Shown: positions 17,224 to 26,479, counted from the first letter of the stretch. The stretch: DNA of 64,000 bases from Bacteroidota bacterium (GCA_023458555.1 JAEWYS010000020.1:124001-188000), one strand, 5' to 3'. The notes: generated by a model not told the origin, from the letters alone. Numbers and translations: made by a program.

Positions 17224-18144
17224 ATGGAGGAGCGGGGAAAACCACTGGTCTCAATTATCACTATAAATTATAATAACGTCAGTGTTACGGGAGCCTTACT
17301 AGAGTCTTTGAAAAAAGTAAGTTATCCGGCTGTAGAAATCATTGTCGTAGACAACGGATCAAGCGAGAATCCAGATTCGCTTAAAGAACAGTATCCTTTT
17401 GTAAAACTCATCAAAACAGGCAGAAATCTCGGATTCGCCGGTGGTAATAATGAAGGATTTAAAGCAGCCGGCGGTGAGTATTTTCTGATGCTGAATAATG
17501 ACACCGAGGTCGATCCCCATTTTATTGAACCCCTAATCGAAAGATTACAGGGCGACAAAAGCATCGGTGCGGTCAGCTCTATGCTGATTTATTACAACTC
17601 GGACAATATTATTCAATATGCCGGAAGCACGCCGATCAACAGATTTACAGGCAGAAATAAATATATAGGCCAGAAAGAAAGAGATAACGGTCAATACAAT
17701 CATTGTTGTCCCACTTGCTATGGACATGGAGCTGCCATGATGATTCCCAGACGTGTAGTTGAAGAAGTCGGTCTGATGGCTGATCTGTATTTTCTCTATT
17801 ATGAAGAGCTTGATTTCTGTGAGCGCATACGAAAAGCAGGATATAGTATCTGGTACTCAGGCCGGTCAAAAGTGTATCATAAGGAGTCTATGTCTGTAGG
17901 TAAAGAAAGCGCCCTCAAAACCTACTATATGACTCGCAACAGACTCCTGTTTCTGCGCAGAAACACCAAAGGTCTGAGCCTGGTGAGCAGCCTCGCCTTC
18001 TTTACATTTGTATCAATTCCCAAAAATACAATCGATTACATTTTCAGAAAGCGTCCCGACTTGCTGAAAGCATTTTTTTCCGGGTATATATGGAACTGGA
18101 ACAACGATAAAATACACGACAACCCCAAATTAGAAAAGCTATGA
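17224..18144 (+). CDS. Family 2 glycosyltransferase (rhamnosyltransferase-like)
   Basis: This 306-residue protein has the GT-A start VSIITINYNNVSVTGALLES, nucleotide-binding residues VVDNGSSENP, GRNLGFAGGNNEGF and a DxD-type site FLMLNNDTEVDP. A catalytic acid region YEELDFCERIRKAGY lies near residue 200. It should transfer a sugar from a nucleotide sugar to a lipid-linked or growing glycan at the cytosolic face. It is the first gene of the 17-26 kb polysaccharide locus and overlaps the next gene by 4 bases. Donor and acceptor are not deducible. Confidence 0.88.
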   Translation: MEERGKPLVSIITINYNNVSVTGALLESLKKVSYPAVEIIVVDNGSSENPDSLKEQYPFVKLIKTGRNLGFAGGNNEGFKAAGGEYFLMLNNDTEVDPHFIEPLIERLQGDKSIGAVSSMLIYYNSDNIIQYAGSTPINRFTGRNKYIGQKERDNGQYNHCCPTCYGHGAAMMIPRRVVEEVGLMADLYFLYYEELDFCERIRKAGYSIWYSGRSKVYHKESMSVGKESALKTYYMTRNRLLFLRRNTKGLSLVSSLAFFTFVSIPKNTIDYIFRKRPDLLKAFFSGYIWNWNNDKIHDNPKLEKL

Positions 18145-19358
18145 CATTACTCGATACACTTTATAGTGTGCTATACATATATATGGGTATATCTGTGCTT
18201 TATGCACTGATTTACTCGATCGCCGGAAGATTTGGCAGTATTAAGCCTTCTCCTGCTTACAGCGTAGAAAATCGCTTTGCCGTTTTAATACCCACCTATA
18301 AATCGGATGAGGTAATACTGGCAACCGCCAAAGATGCTGCGATGCAGAAATACCCTAAAGACAGTTATGAGATTATCGTTATAGCAGATTCCCTGCAGAC
18401 AGCAACCATCGAACAACTCAGAAAAATCCCTGTCAGGGTAATTGAAGTAAGCTTTGAACAGAGTACCAAGGCTAAGTCTCTGAATTATGCATTTGAGGTG
18501 CTGCCGGAAGATGACTTTGATTTTGCACTGATACTTGACGCCGACAATATCATGTCCAGGGATTTTCTTGCCAGAATCAATGGTAAGCTTAATGAAACTG
18601 GTGTCAAAGCCATACAGGGACACAGGGTGGCCAAAAACCTGAATACCAATTTTGCCATTCTTGATGCTGTAAGCGAAGAAGTAAACAATCACATTTATCG
18701 AAGAGGACACCGGGTACTGGGTCTCTCAAGCGGCCTGATCGGATCAGGAATGGCCTTTGATTATATGATGTATAAAGAGTTATTGAAGACAATAGATGCA
18801 GTAGGTGGCTTCGACAAGGAATCAGAACTGAAGCTTCTGAGAAACCGGGTAAAGATCGAATATGCCGAAGATGCGCTTGTATTTGATGAAAAAGTGGAAA
18901 ACTCCGAGGTCTTTGGCAATCAGCGAAGACGCTGGATGTCTGCCCAGCTTCATTACTTCAGAAGATTCTTTCTTGCCGGTATCATTGATTTATTTACCAA
19001 GGGTAATATAGACTTTTTCGACAAGGCATTTCAGCAGTTTCTGCTTCCCAGAGTTCTCCTTCTCGGGACTATTATTCTTTTTACTTTTCTATCCATAATA
19101 ACGGAACTGGCAGGATTTGCCATAGGACCATCTGCCATAAGCTGGCTTATATTACTTGGGGGCTGGTGTTTAGGAATATTACTGGCCATACCTGCTTCTT
19201 TCTACAACAAACGAACCATGCAGGCCATAGCTCAGTTACCAAAAGCTGTTATGGTTATGTTTGCAACTCTTTTTAAGTTAAGAGGAGCCAATAAAAAGTT
19301 TATTCATACGCCACATAGCGCAATGTCCGCAGACATCAGGCCAGACGACCAGTCCTGA
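18141..19358 (+). CDS. Membrane glycosyltransferase, family 2, possibly processive
   Basis: This 405-residue protein has an N-terminal transmembrane helix (about 7-26), a GT2 catalytic domain with AVLIPTYKSDEVILATAKDA, the DxD site ALILDADNIMS and the motif NQRRRWMSAQLHY, a Q-x-x-RW site typical of processive synthases such as hyaluronan, cellulose or PNAG synthases. Two or three helices follow from about residue 290. It overlaps the upstream GT by ATGA, so the two are co-translated. A terminator hairpin follows. Confidence 0.88.
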   Translation: MTLLDTLYSVLYIYMGISVLYALIYSIAGRFGSIKPSPAYSVENRFAVLIPTYKSDEVILATAKDAAMQKYPKDSYEIIVIADSLQTATIEQLRKIPVRVIEVSFEQSTKAKSLNYAFEVLPEDDFDFALILDADNIMSRDFLARINGKLNETGVKAIQGHRVAKNLNTNFAILDAVSEEVNNHIYRRGHRVLGLSSGLIGSGMAFDYMMYKELLKTIDAVGGFDKESELKLLRNRVKIEYAEDALVFDEKVENSEVFGNQRRRWMSAQLHYFRRFFLAGIIDLFTKGNIDFFDKAFQQFLLPRVLLLGTIILFTFLSIITELAGFAIGPSAISWLILLGGWCLGILLAIPASFYNKRTMQAIAQLPKAVMVMFATLFKLRGANKKFIHTPHSAMSADIRPDDQS

Positions 19359-19385
19359 CACAAAAAATAGTATAACCATATTTAG

Positions 19386-19413
19386 AAGAGGCAGGGATTT
19401 CTGCCTCTTTTTT
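19386..19413 (+). terminator. Rho-independent terminator after glycosyltransferase pair
   Basis: AAGAGGCAG (19386-19394) pairs perfectly with CTGCCTCTT (19401-19409) around a 6-base loop, followed by a run of seven or more T. Confidence 0.85.
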
Positions 19414-19751
19414 TGCTTATTGATCAATCTCCGGAAAGGTATATTTTTTCATTTCTACCTTATTTCTAAAACCTGAATCTGCCCTCAACCGTATTATTTC
19501 CTTTTTTTTCATCTTCATTCCTGCTTTTTATCAAATAAACTTACAGCTGTTCATTTATATCTTTCTGCAAAGAAATGGAACTATTATTTATCGAAAAGAT
19601 AATCAACTAATCAACAATTAATTAAAAACACCCCATCCATAAAGTTCCTTCAAAACCTCCTATACTGACGAAATACCAGACAATTTCTTAGCTGACTACT
19701 CAAACCCTCAATAATAATAATCAAAAAAGACCTCCCGTTAGGATTAGCACA

Positions 19752-19779
19752 TTCAAAAAGTACAATTCGAAAAGTACAA
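19752..19779 (+). repeat. Tandem 14-bp direct repeat in leader of beta-helix gene
   Basis: TTCAAAAAGTACAA at 19752-19765 is followed directly by TTCGAAAAGTACAA at 19766-19779, differing at one base. The position 36 bases upstream of the ATG suggests a regulator site or a leader structure. No known operator matches from memory. Confidence 0.4.
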
Positions 19780-19814
19780 ACTCTAAACAAAAAGCGAACT
19801 TAAAGGAATCAATT

Positions 19815-22097
19815 ATGAGGTTTTCAAATGCTTTAATACTGGGAGCATCCATTCTTGCCCTTACATTCTGTAAAAGGCCTGATGAGATAAAACCCAACGA
19901 AAGCACCCCTAATGCAAAAGTCAGTGCTGCTGCGTTTACCCGGTTTGACCATGTAATAACAGCCAATGAGCATCAGATTGATGGTAAAGCAAGAAATATC
20001 AAGCCCGGCGATGTCATTGGGATCGAAGCTGGAACAAGAACCAGAGCCCTGTTATTTACCAATATTGTCGGAGAAGCAGGTAAACCCGTCATCATCGTAA
20101 ATAAAGGCGGTAAAGCAATCATTAAGTCCGGTGGCAATTACGGAATCAAGTTTCAGAACAGCAAACACTTCCGTATCACAGGAACTGGAGATGCGAAGAC
20201 CACATACGGAATTGAGGTTGATGGTGGACACATAAGTGTAACAATGGAAAAGCTCACGACCAACTTTGAGGTTGACCATCTTGAAATTCACAACAGTGGG
20301 TTTGCCGGTTTAATGGCCAAAACTGATCCAAGCTGTGATGAAGCAACATGGAGAGGCAATTTTACCATGAGAGATCTGAACATTCACCACAACTATGTTC
20401 ACCACGTCAAAGGAGAAGGCTTCTACATCGGTAACTCATTCTACAATAATGGCAGACAGTTAAGTTGTGGCAGCATCATGCCACATAGCATTGAAAATGT
20501 AAAGCTGCACAATAACAGAACTGAGCATACTGGCTGTGAAGGGATTCAGGTAGGATGCGTCATCAAAGGAGCAGAAGTGTACAATAACAAAGTATCCTAT
20601 TTTGGTCAGGATCCGTTTGCCGCCGCGCAAAACAACGGAATCCAGATCGGTGAAGGTACCGGCGGAAAACTATACAATAATATTGTAAGCAATGGTCCCG
20701 GCAATGGCCTAATCATATTAGGGCTGGGCGACAATGTTATATATAACAATGTAGTAATTAACCCCGGAACAAATGGTGTATTTTGCGATGAACGCTACAC
20801 CCCCGGACCAGGCTTCACCTTTATTAACAATACCATCATTAACCCTGGCAATGATGGCATGCGGCTCTATTCCGAACTTGTTTCATACAATAAAGTATTC
20901 AACAACATTATTGTAATGTCCGGAAACGGCAAATTCTTAAACACCAGATCGGGTTTAAAACTGGAGGAATCCAACAATATCATGACCAAAAACATTGCCG
21001 AGCTAAAATTCAAATCTCCCTCTCAGAACGATTACAGTCTGACTGCAAGCTCTCCGGCTATCGACAAAGGCATGAATGTGGGCAGTTACGGCATCTCCTT
21101 CGACTTTAACAATACTTCCAGACCTGCCGGCAACGGATACGACATAGGTGCTTATGAGTTCGGCGGTACAAAGCTACCTGATGATAATGACAATGGGGGT
21201 AATAACGGTGGAGGCGAAAATCCAGGCGGTGAAGATCCAGGCAGTGAAAACCCGGGCGGTGAAAATCCAGGCGGTGAAACACCACAAGATCTGAGCATTA
21301 CCAGCTTTATCCTGATTGACGCCAATACCAACAAAGAGATTGCGACATTAACCGATGGATATGTTATTAATCTTGCTCAAACAGGTACAACAAAGTTCAA
21401 TATAAAAGCCAACACCCAAGGGCAGACAGGTTCCGTAATATTCCGCTTCAATAACAATACCAATCGTACGGAGAATGAAGCCCCATACGCTCTGTTTGGA
21501 GACAGCAAGGGGAACTACAATGCAGGGACACTGGCAACAGGCTCCCATACATTAACCGGAACTCCTTTCTCATCCCCTTCAGGAAAAGGAACCCAGGGCA
21601 CTGCCAAAACAATAACTTTCACTGTCGTTCAGAAAGACGCTCCAACTCTGAGCAATGCTGTCTTCAATGTATCAGAAGATGTATATATTCAGGATGGAAA
21701 GAAAGTAAACAGCGCAGAGATCAGAGTAGACAGAAACAGAAAGACTGCCTACCTGAAGTTTAAAGTTGAGGGGCTTCAGACAAACAAAGCACAACGGGCT
21801 ATCCTGCAAATAAGAGGAAACATCAGTAAGGGCAATGGTCCTGTAAAAGTCTACCTTGCCGCTCATAACAACTGGAACGAAACCAGCATTACTGCGGCAA
21901 GCGCTCCGGCCAAGTTGTCAGAAATCGGTACGATCAATACATCTTTCAACTCCGGATCGCTCTACACGGTTGATATCACCGATGCAATAAAAGGTGACGG
22001 CACGTATACACTGATTCTTGACAAAGCAGCAGGAGCAAACGACTTCTCCTTCAAAGCAAAAGAATCAGGACAGGGTGCTACACTCATAATCAATTAA
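19815..22097 (+). CDS. Lipoprotein with right-handed beta-helix, Gly/Pro linker and DNRLRE-like domain
   Basis: This 760-residue protein has a lipoprotein signal ending LTFCKRP. Residues about 40-400 form a parallel beta-helix with repeating NNxxxxxGxxGI coils, such as GEGFYIGNSFYNNG, EGIQVGCVIKGAEVYNN and NNGIQIGEGTGGKLYNN. A linker of PGGEN repeats follows (about 460-490). The last 160 residues, NVSEDVYIQDGKKVNSAEIR through LIINx, resemble the DNRLRE/CBM96-type carbohydrate-associated domain. Beta-helix proteins in polysaccharide loci are often lyases or epimerases of the exported polymer. The next gene is a paralogue of the N-terminal half. Activity and substrate are unproven. Confidence 0.75.
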   Translation: MRFSNALILGASILALTFCKRPDEIKPNESTPNAKVSAAAFTRFDHVITANEHQIDGKARNIKPGDVIGIEAGTRTRALLFTNIVGEAGKPVIIVNKGGKAIIKSGGNYGIKFQNSKHFRITGTGDAKTTYGIEVDGGHISVTMEKLTTNFEVDHLEIHNSGFAGLMAKTDPSCDEATWRGNFTMRDLNIHHNYVHHVKGEGFYIGNSFYNNGRQLSCGSIMPHSIENVKLHNNRTEHTGCEGIQVGCVIKGAEVYNNKVSYFGQDPFAAAQNNGIQIGEGTGGKLYNNIVSNGPGNGLIILGLGDNVIYNNVVINPGTNGVFCDERYTPGPGFTFINNTIINPGNDGMRLYSELVSYNKVFNNIIVMSGNGKFLNTRSGLKLEESNNIMTKNIAELKFKSPSQNDYSLTASSPAIDKGMNVGSYGISFDFNNTSRPAGNGYDIGAYEFGGTKLPDDNDNGGNNGGGENPGGEDPGSENPGGENPGGETPQDLSITSFILIDANTNKEIATLTDGYVINLAQTGTTKFNIKANTQGQTGSVIFRFNNNTNRTENEAPYALFGDSKGNYNAGTLATGSHTLTGTPFSSPSGKGTQGTAKTITFTVVQKDAPTLSNAVFNVSEDVYIQDGKKVNSAEIRVDRNRKTAYLKFKVEGLQTNKAQRAILQIRGNISKGNGPVKVYLAAHNNWNETSITAASAPAKLSEIGTINTSFNSGSLYTVDITDAIKGDGTYTLILDKAAGANDFSFKAKESGQGATLIIN
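21213..21280 (+). repeat. In-frame 15-bp tandem repeat coding the PGGEN linker
   Basis: About five copies of a 15-base unit (consensus GGCGGTGAAAATCCA) encode a Gly-Gly-Glu-Asn-Pro linker inside the beta-helix lipoprotein. Copy number could vary by slippage without breaking the frame. Confidence 0.7.
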
Positions 22098-22121
22098 AAC
22101 AAACAGTCTGGGTTTATTTTT

Positions 22122-22161
22122 CAGGGAGCCGGAAACCATTGGACCGGTTCCCTGTTTTTTT
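22122..22161 (+). terminator. Terminator between the two beta-helix genes
   Basis: CAGGGAGCCGG (22122-22132) pairs with CCGGTTCCCTG (22144-22154) with one G-T wobble, followed by seven T. The second beta-helix gene would then need its own promoter or read-through. Confidence 0.8.
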
Positions 22162-22193
22162 ATGCAGCATTGATATTTTTAACCCTTAACCCA

Positions 22194-23492
22194 ATGAAAT
22201 ATCTTTTCTGTACACTACCGGTGTTTTTATTATTCACCCAGGTCATACATGGAAAGTGTAAGTATACGATCCCGGCCGACGTTACTTATTTTGATGCTTT
22301 CAGATACAAATTCAGAGGCGGCGATACTCTGTGTATTGAGGGCGGCACCAGACGACTACTCCAGATCAAACACCTTCTGGGCGACTCACTCAATCCTATT
22401 GTTATTATTAATAAGGGGCAGGTTATTATCAACAATACCGACTTTTATTACGGATTCAAAATTCACAATTGCCAGTATTTCAAATTAACAGGAACCGGCA
22501 ATCCCGATATTGCTTATGGCTTCCGGATTACCGGTACAGGCTCACAGGCACCGGGTCTTCATATTACAGGCCTGAGTTCTGATTTTGAAGTTGAGCATAT
22601 TGAGATATGCAGCACAGGTTTTTCCGGCATTATGAGTAAATCAGACCCTTCCTGCGATCATAGCACCAACAGGGAAAACTTTCTGCAGAAAAACGTCAGC
22701 TTCCATCATAACTATATTCATGATGTTGCAGGTGAAGGAATGTATATCGGTAATTCATTCTACCGAGGTTTTGCCAAAAGCCGAAAATGTATGGGAGACA
22801 CCCTATTTCCTCACGAAATCCGGAATCTGAGAATTTATAACAATAAAATTGAAAACACAGGATGGGAAGGCATCCAGATTGGCTGCGCAAGCAATAATGT
22901 ACAGGTATACAGTAACTTTATACAAGACTTTGGCCTTGATAAAATGTCGGGCCAGAACAATGGGTTGCAAATCGGAGAGGGTACAACCGGTCTGTTTTTC
23001 AATAATATCATCCGCAAGGGAAGCGGCAATGGTATTATTGTTCTGGGGCAGGGACAGATTCTCATATACAATAATTATATTGGAAACTGCAAAGCCTCTG
23101 GTATTTTCTGTGATAACCGCACAGATTCCGGGAATGATCTCATTGCTGTTCTTAACAATACAATTGACAATTTCGGTCTGAACGGAATCCGCTGGTATAA
23201 TGAAAACGCCCATACAATATTTTCACATAACCTGATTATCGATACAGATGAAAATGAAAAAGAATACTTCCTTTTCCATCCTCATGACCTAAAACAGGAG
23301 AGTGAGAATAATCAGACGGGAAAATCATATGAGGCCTTAAATGTTGTTATCGACCCGGAAGGTAACATAGAATGTAAGACAATAATCGAGCATGGCAAAT
23401 CTTTAAGCTTCCTTAAACAGATACTGGATAAAGCCAATATACCTTTACACAACAAAATGGGAGCCTGGCTCAAAGCAGACCAGTTCAGGTAA
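22194..23492 (+). CDS. Secreted right-handed beta-helix protein, paralogue of the upstream gene
   Basis: The start at ATG 22194 (MKYLFCTLPVFLLFTQ) gives a proper signal peptide; an ATG at 22170 is in frame but lies only 8 bases after the terminator T run and lengthens the signal. The roughly 430 residues align with residues 40-400 of the upstream lipoprotein, sharing SDPSCD, GEGMYIGNSFY, WEGIQIGCA and NNGLQIGEGT. It lacks the PGGEN linker and the C-terminal domain and has no lipobox, so it is likely a free secreted or periplasmic form. The shared invariant blocks may mark an active site. It ends in an 8-base convergent overlap with the next glycosyltransferase. Confidence 0.75.
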   Translation: MKYLFCTLPVFLLFTQVIHGKCKYTIPADVTYFDAFRYKFRGGDTLCIEGGTRRLLQIKHLLGDSLNPIVIINKGQVIINNTDFYYGFKIHNCQYFKLTGTGNPDIAYGFRITGTGSQAPGLHITGLSSDFEVEHIEICSTGFSGIMSKSDPSCDHSTNRENFLQKNVSFHHNYIHDVAGEGMYIGNSFYRGFAKSRKCMGDTLFPHEIRNLRIYNNKIENTGWEGIQIGCASNNVQVYSNFIQDFGLDKMSGQNNGLQIGEGTTGLFFNNIIRKGSGNGIIVLGQGQILIYNNYIGNCKASGIFCDNRTDSGNDLIAVLNNTIDNFGLNGIRWYNENAHTIFSHNLIIDTDENEKEYFLFHPHDLKQESENNQTGKSYEALNVVIDPEGNIECKTIIEHGKSLSFLKQILDKANIPLHNKMGAWLKADQFR

Positions 23493-24357
23493 TATGCTCA
23501 TGCTTGGCTGAATGCTTTTGGTTGATATAAATATTAAGACGCTTCAATTCTTTTATGGCTCTGTTTTGAAATGCTTTAGACAAACTTCCATCTGCCATCA
23601 AACGCCGGTCACTTGTCCATACTCTTGCATCATAATCTGTAACCTGATATAGCTCCCCCTGCTTCATTAATTGCAGCGCCATCCAGCCATCCTCACTCCT
23701 GCCGGTTACCGAACGACACAAGTCATGCTTAAATCCACCGACTGCCTCTGCATCCGATTTCCTGAAAGCAAATGTAAAACCCATAACATTGACGCATTCC
23801 CGATTGATCTTCTTCAGTCTGAAAAAGTTTTCCGCAACAACCTCATAAAGCGCAAGGAACATCCGGCTGTTGCCGGGAGAAGGAATAAAAGAATAAGTCC
23901 CATATACACAGCTTATAGCTGCCCCATATAAAGGATGTACCATGCTGTTGATCCAGTTTTTGGGATAAATAGAATCTGAGTCAGCATTCAGAATAAATTT
24001 CCCTCGTGCAGCATCCAGTCCACCCTGCCTTGCGTAGCTAATTCCCTGATCTTTTACAAACACTGATCGTACTCCGCAAGCATTCAGAATTTCCTGAGTC
24101 CTGTCTGTCGAATTGTTATTGGCAACAATAAGTTCTGTTTTATAATCAGTTTCAATCTCTGAGATCGAAGATAAAGTATTCAGCAGATTACTTTCTTCAT
24201 TATATGCCGGTATGACAATACTCACTTCCGGGCCCTGGCATTGAAAACGTTTCAGGTTTGATTTAATCATTTCAATTCTCTCAACAGGAAGATTGGAAGG
24301 ATTATAACCAAAATAATGCTTATGAATCCAATTGGGTAAAGAAAATCTGTCCATCAC
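23485..24357 (-). CDS. Family 2 glycosyltransferase
   Basis: This 290-residue protein has GT2 sequence: EVSIVIPAYNEESNLLNTLS, VANNNSTDRTQEIL, SYARQGGLDAARGKFILNAD with the DxD site NADSDSIYP, and a late GRSEDGWMALQLMKQG catalytic block. It has no clear membrane helices, so it is probably a peripheral cytosolic enzyme. It is the only minus-strand gene of the polysaccharide locus, facing the beta-helix gene with an 8-base overlap and divergent from the acyltransferase. Confidence 0.88.
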   Translation of the reverse strand: MMDRFSLPNWIHKHYFGYNPSNLPVERIEMIKSNLKRFQCQGPEVSIVIPAYNEESNLLNTLSSISEIETDYKTELIVANNNSTDRTQEILNACGVRSVFVKDQGISYARQGGLDAARGKFILNADSDSIYPKNWINSMVHPLYGAAISCVYGTYSFIPSPGNSRMFLALYEVVAENFFRLKKINRECVNVMGFTFAFRKSDAEAVGGFKHDLCRSVTGRSEDGWMALQLMKQGELYQVTDYDARVWTSDRRLMADGSLSKAFQNRAIKELKRLNIYINQKHSAKHEHIT

Positions 24358-24533
24358 AAAACCATGTTTTCCAAGTAACAGCTCATTTCGGGAAATTGTT
24401 AATGGTATAATTCTTTAAACAAAATCACTCTGTTCGGTATTCTAATTAGAAAATGCAGAAACTAAAAACACGCATTTAAAACTATGGGCTACAGCCCGGT
24501 ATTTCATTTAGCACAAGGTCTAAAAGTATATTT

Positions 24534-25181
24534 ATGAAAGAGCTTCTTCAAAAATATAAAAGTAATGCCCGGTTAAAAGAATTTATACTCTGGACGCTAA
24601 TTCCCAAAAATCAGGCAAGACCAAGATGGTGGGTCAAAAATTTTTTAAACCCTTTTATGCACTCTGTAGGAAAAAACAGTCTGATCCGGAAAAACACACG
24701 AATGGACCTGCTGCCATTTCGCAAGTTCTTTCTCGGAAAAAACTCAACCATTGAAGACTTCTCTGTTGTAAACAATGGCATGGGTACGGTAGCTATCGGA
24801 AATGAAGTACGAATCGGGTTGTCCAATGTTATTATTGGCCCCGTTCATATAGGCAACCAGGTTATCCTTGCCCAGAATGTTGTGCTTTCTGGTCTCAATC
24901 ACGGATATCAGGACATAGAGACTCCAATCTGTAAGCAGCCATGTACTACAGCAAAGATCACTATTGAGGACGAATGCTGGATTGGTGCAAATGTAGTAGT
25001 AACAGCCGGGGTTACTGTCGGTAAGCACTCCATCATAGCAGCCGGAAGTGTGGTTACCAAAGATATCCCGCCTTATAGCATTGCAGCCGGCAATCCTGCC
25101 AGGATAATCAAGAAATACAATGTGCAAAGCGGCCAGTGGGAAAAAGTCGCAGACGATGCTCCATTAAAAAAAGTCTCATAG
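24534..25181 (+). CDS. Hexapeptide-repeat acyltransferase
   Basis: This 215-residue protein has a left-handed beta-helix hexapeptide region: IGLSNVIIGPVHIGNQVILA, ITIEDECWIGANVVVTAGVT, then GKHSIIAAGSVVTKDIPPYS and AGNPARIIKKY at the end, as in the WcaF/maltose acetyltransferase group. The catalytic His is likely that in LSGLNHGYQD. It would O-acetylate or otherwise acylate a sugar of the polysaccharide or its lipid-linked precursor in the cytosol. It lies 19 bases upstream of the next glycosyltransferase. Confidence 0.88.
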   Translation: MKELLQKYKSNARLKEFILWTLIPKNQARPRWWVKNFLNPFMHSVGKNSLIRKNTRMDLLPFRKFFLGKNSTIEDFSVVNNGMGTVAIGNEVRIGLSNVIIGPVHIGNQVILAQNVVLSGLNHGYQDIETPICKQPCTTAKITIEDECWIGANVVVTAGVTVGKHSIIAAGSVVTKDIPPYSIAAGNPARIIKKYNVQSGQWEKVADDAPLKKVS

Positions 25182-25200
25182 ATCTGCAAAATACACTCAT

Positions 25201-26394
25201 ATGAATCTCACTACCCTGTTTTCAATTCTTTTTTGGTTAAGTCTTGCCGTTGCTTTTTATGCGTATGCAGGCTATGGCATCGTAATTTACATTTTAGTCA
25301 GGGTCAAACGCTTTTTTTTTAGCCGCAGACCACTTCCGGATCAATCATTCGAACCTGAAGTAACCTTTGTTGTTCCCTGCTACAATGAAATTGACTTTAT
25401 AGATTCAAAGATCAGTAACTGTCTGAATCTGGATTACCCCAAAAATAAGCTTAAACTGGTATTCATAACCGATGGCTCTAATGATGGTACCAATGTAAAA
25501 GCGTCTTCCTATCCGGAGGTAACAGTGCTGCATGAAAATCAGCGCAAGGGAAAGTCTGCTGCCGAAAATCGTGTAATGCGACATGTAGACTCCCCCATAG
25601 TTGTTTTTTCAGATGCAAACACGATGCTTCCTTCCTATGCCATACGGGCAATTGTAAGACATTATGCAGACCCTGAGGTTGGCGCAGTTTCAGGGGAAAA
25701 GCGAATCATTTCCGCAGATAAAGATAATGCCAGTGGTGCCGGAGAAGGAATTTACTGGAAGTACGAATCTTTTCTGAAGAAAATGGATTCCGAACTATAC
25801 AGTATAGTCGGAGCAGCCGGAGAGTTGTTTTCCTTTCGCAGGGAATTGTATACAGATCTTGAAGAAGACACCATTCTTGACGACTTTATCGAATCGCTCA
25901 GAATCGCACAAAAAGGCTACAGGGTTGTATATGAACCGGAGGCTTACGCAATGGAAACAGCTTCTGATTCGGTAAAAGAAGAGCTGAAAAGAAAAATCAG
26001 AATCTGCGCGGGCGGATGGCAGTCCATGCATCGCCTGACAGCGCTTCTAAATCCGTTCAGATATGGAATACTGACTTTCCAGTACATATCGCACCGGGTG
26101 CTACGCTGGAGCATTGTTCCGGTATTGCTGCTCTGTATGTTTCCGATAAATGCTTACTTATCATCGGTCAACTCATTCTATCAGCTATTCTTTTACGGAC
26201 AATGCCTGTTTTATGCGATGGCAATTACCGGCTGGTTTCTGGAAAACAGACAGATCAAAGTCAAGTTACTATTTATCCCTTATTATTTCTTTATTATGAA
26301 CTACGCAGTCTTTCTGGGTTTTTTCAGATATATAAGCGGCAAACAGGCAGCAGCCTGGGAACGGGCAAAAAGAGGAACAATCATGGAATCATAA
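25201..26394 (+). CDS. Membrane glycosyltransferase, family 2
   Basis: This 397-residue protein has an N-terminal membrane helix (about 5-30), a GT2 domain with EVTFVVPCYNEIDFIDSKIS, ITDGSNDGTN, a DxD-type VVFSDANTMLP and the acid block EEDTILDDFIESLRIAQKGY. AGGWQSMHRL sits at the place of the Q-x-x-RW motif. Three helices follow from about residue 295. It resembles synthases of the PNAG/IcaA-like group in general layout. It is the last gene of the polysaccharide locus. Confidence 0.88.
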   Translation: MNLTTLFSILFWLSLAVAFYAYAGYGIVIYILVRVKRFFFSRRPLPDQSFEPEVTFVVPCYNEIDFIDSKISNCLNLDYPKNKLKLVFITDGSNDGTNVKASSYPEVTVLHENQRKGKSAAENRVMRHVDSPIVVFSDANTMLPSYAIRAIVRHYADPEVGAVSGEKRIISADKDNASGAGEGIYWKYESFLKKMDSELYSIVGAAGELFSFRRELYTDLEEDTILDDFIESLRIAQKGYRVVYEPEAYAMETASDSVKEELKRKIRICAGGWQSMHRLTALLNPFRYGILTFQYISHRVLRWSIVPVLLLCMFPINAYLSSVNSFYQLFFYGQCLFYAMAITGWFLENRQIKVKLLFIPYYFFIMNYAVFLGFFRYISGKQAAAWERAKRGTIMES

Positions 26395-26407
26395 AAAGAA
26401 ACCAAAA

Positions 26408-26439
26408 CTTGCTTATCATATGTTTATTTAATAAATTTG
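26408..26439 (+). promoter_or_regulatory. Probable Bacteroidota promoter for rpsU
   Basis: CTTG at 26408-26411, a 20-base spacer and TAAATTTG at 26432-26439 fit the TTTG / TAnnTTTG consensus, 40 bases before the rpsU start. Confidence 0.5.
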
Positions 26440-26479
26440 CATCCCTTTGAATAAAATAAATTAGGAAGGTTATTTATTT

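Larger units (their letters stand above)
19359..19814. other. AT-rich intergenic region ahead of beta-helix gene (456 bp)
   Basis: After the terminator at 19386-19413 the stretch is AT-rich with no supported ORF on either strand. It holds a tandem 14-bp repeat at 19752-19779 about 35 bases before the beta-helix start. No well-spaced Bacteroidota promoter was identified. A long leader for the downstream gene is likely. Confidence 0.4.

Noticed and set aside
19721..19966. 81-codon minus-strand ORF across the start of the beta-helix gene
   Set aside because: It overlaps the antisense of the lipoprotein signal region, has no neighbour on that strand and no family resemblance.
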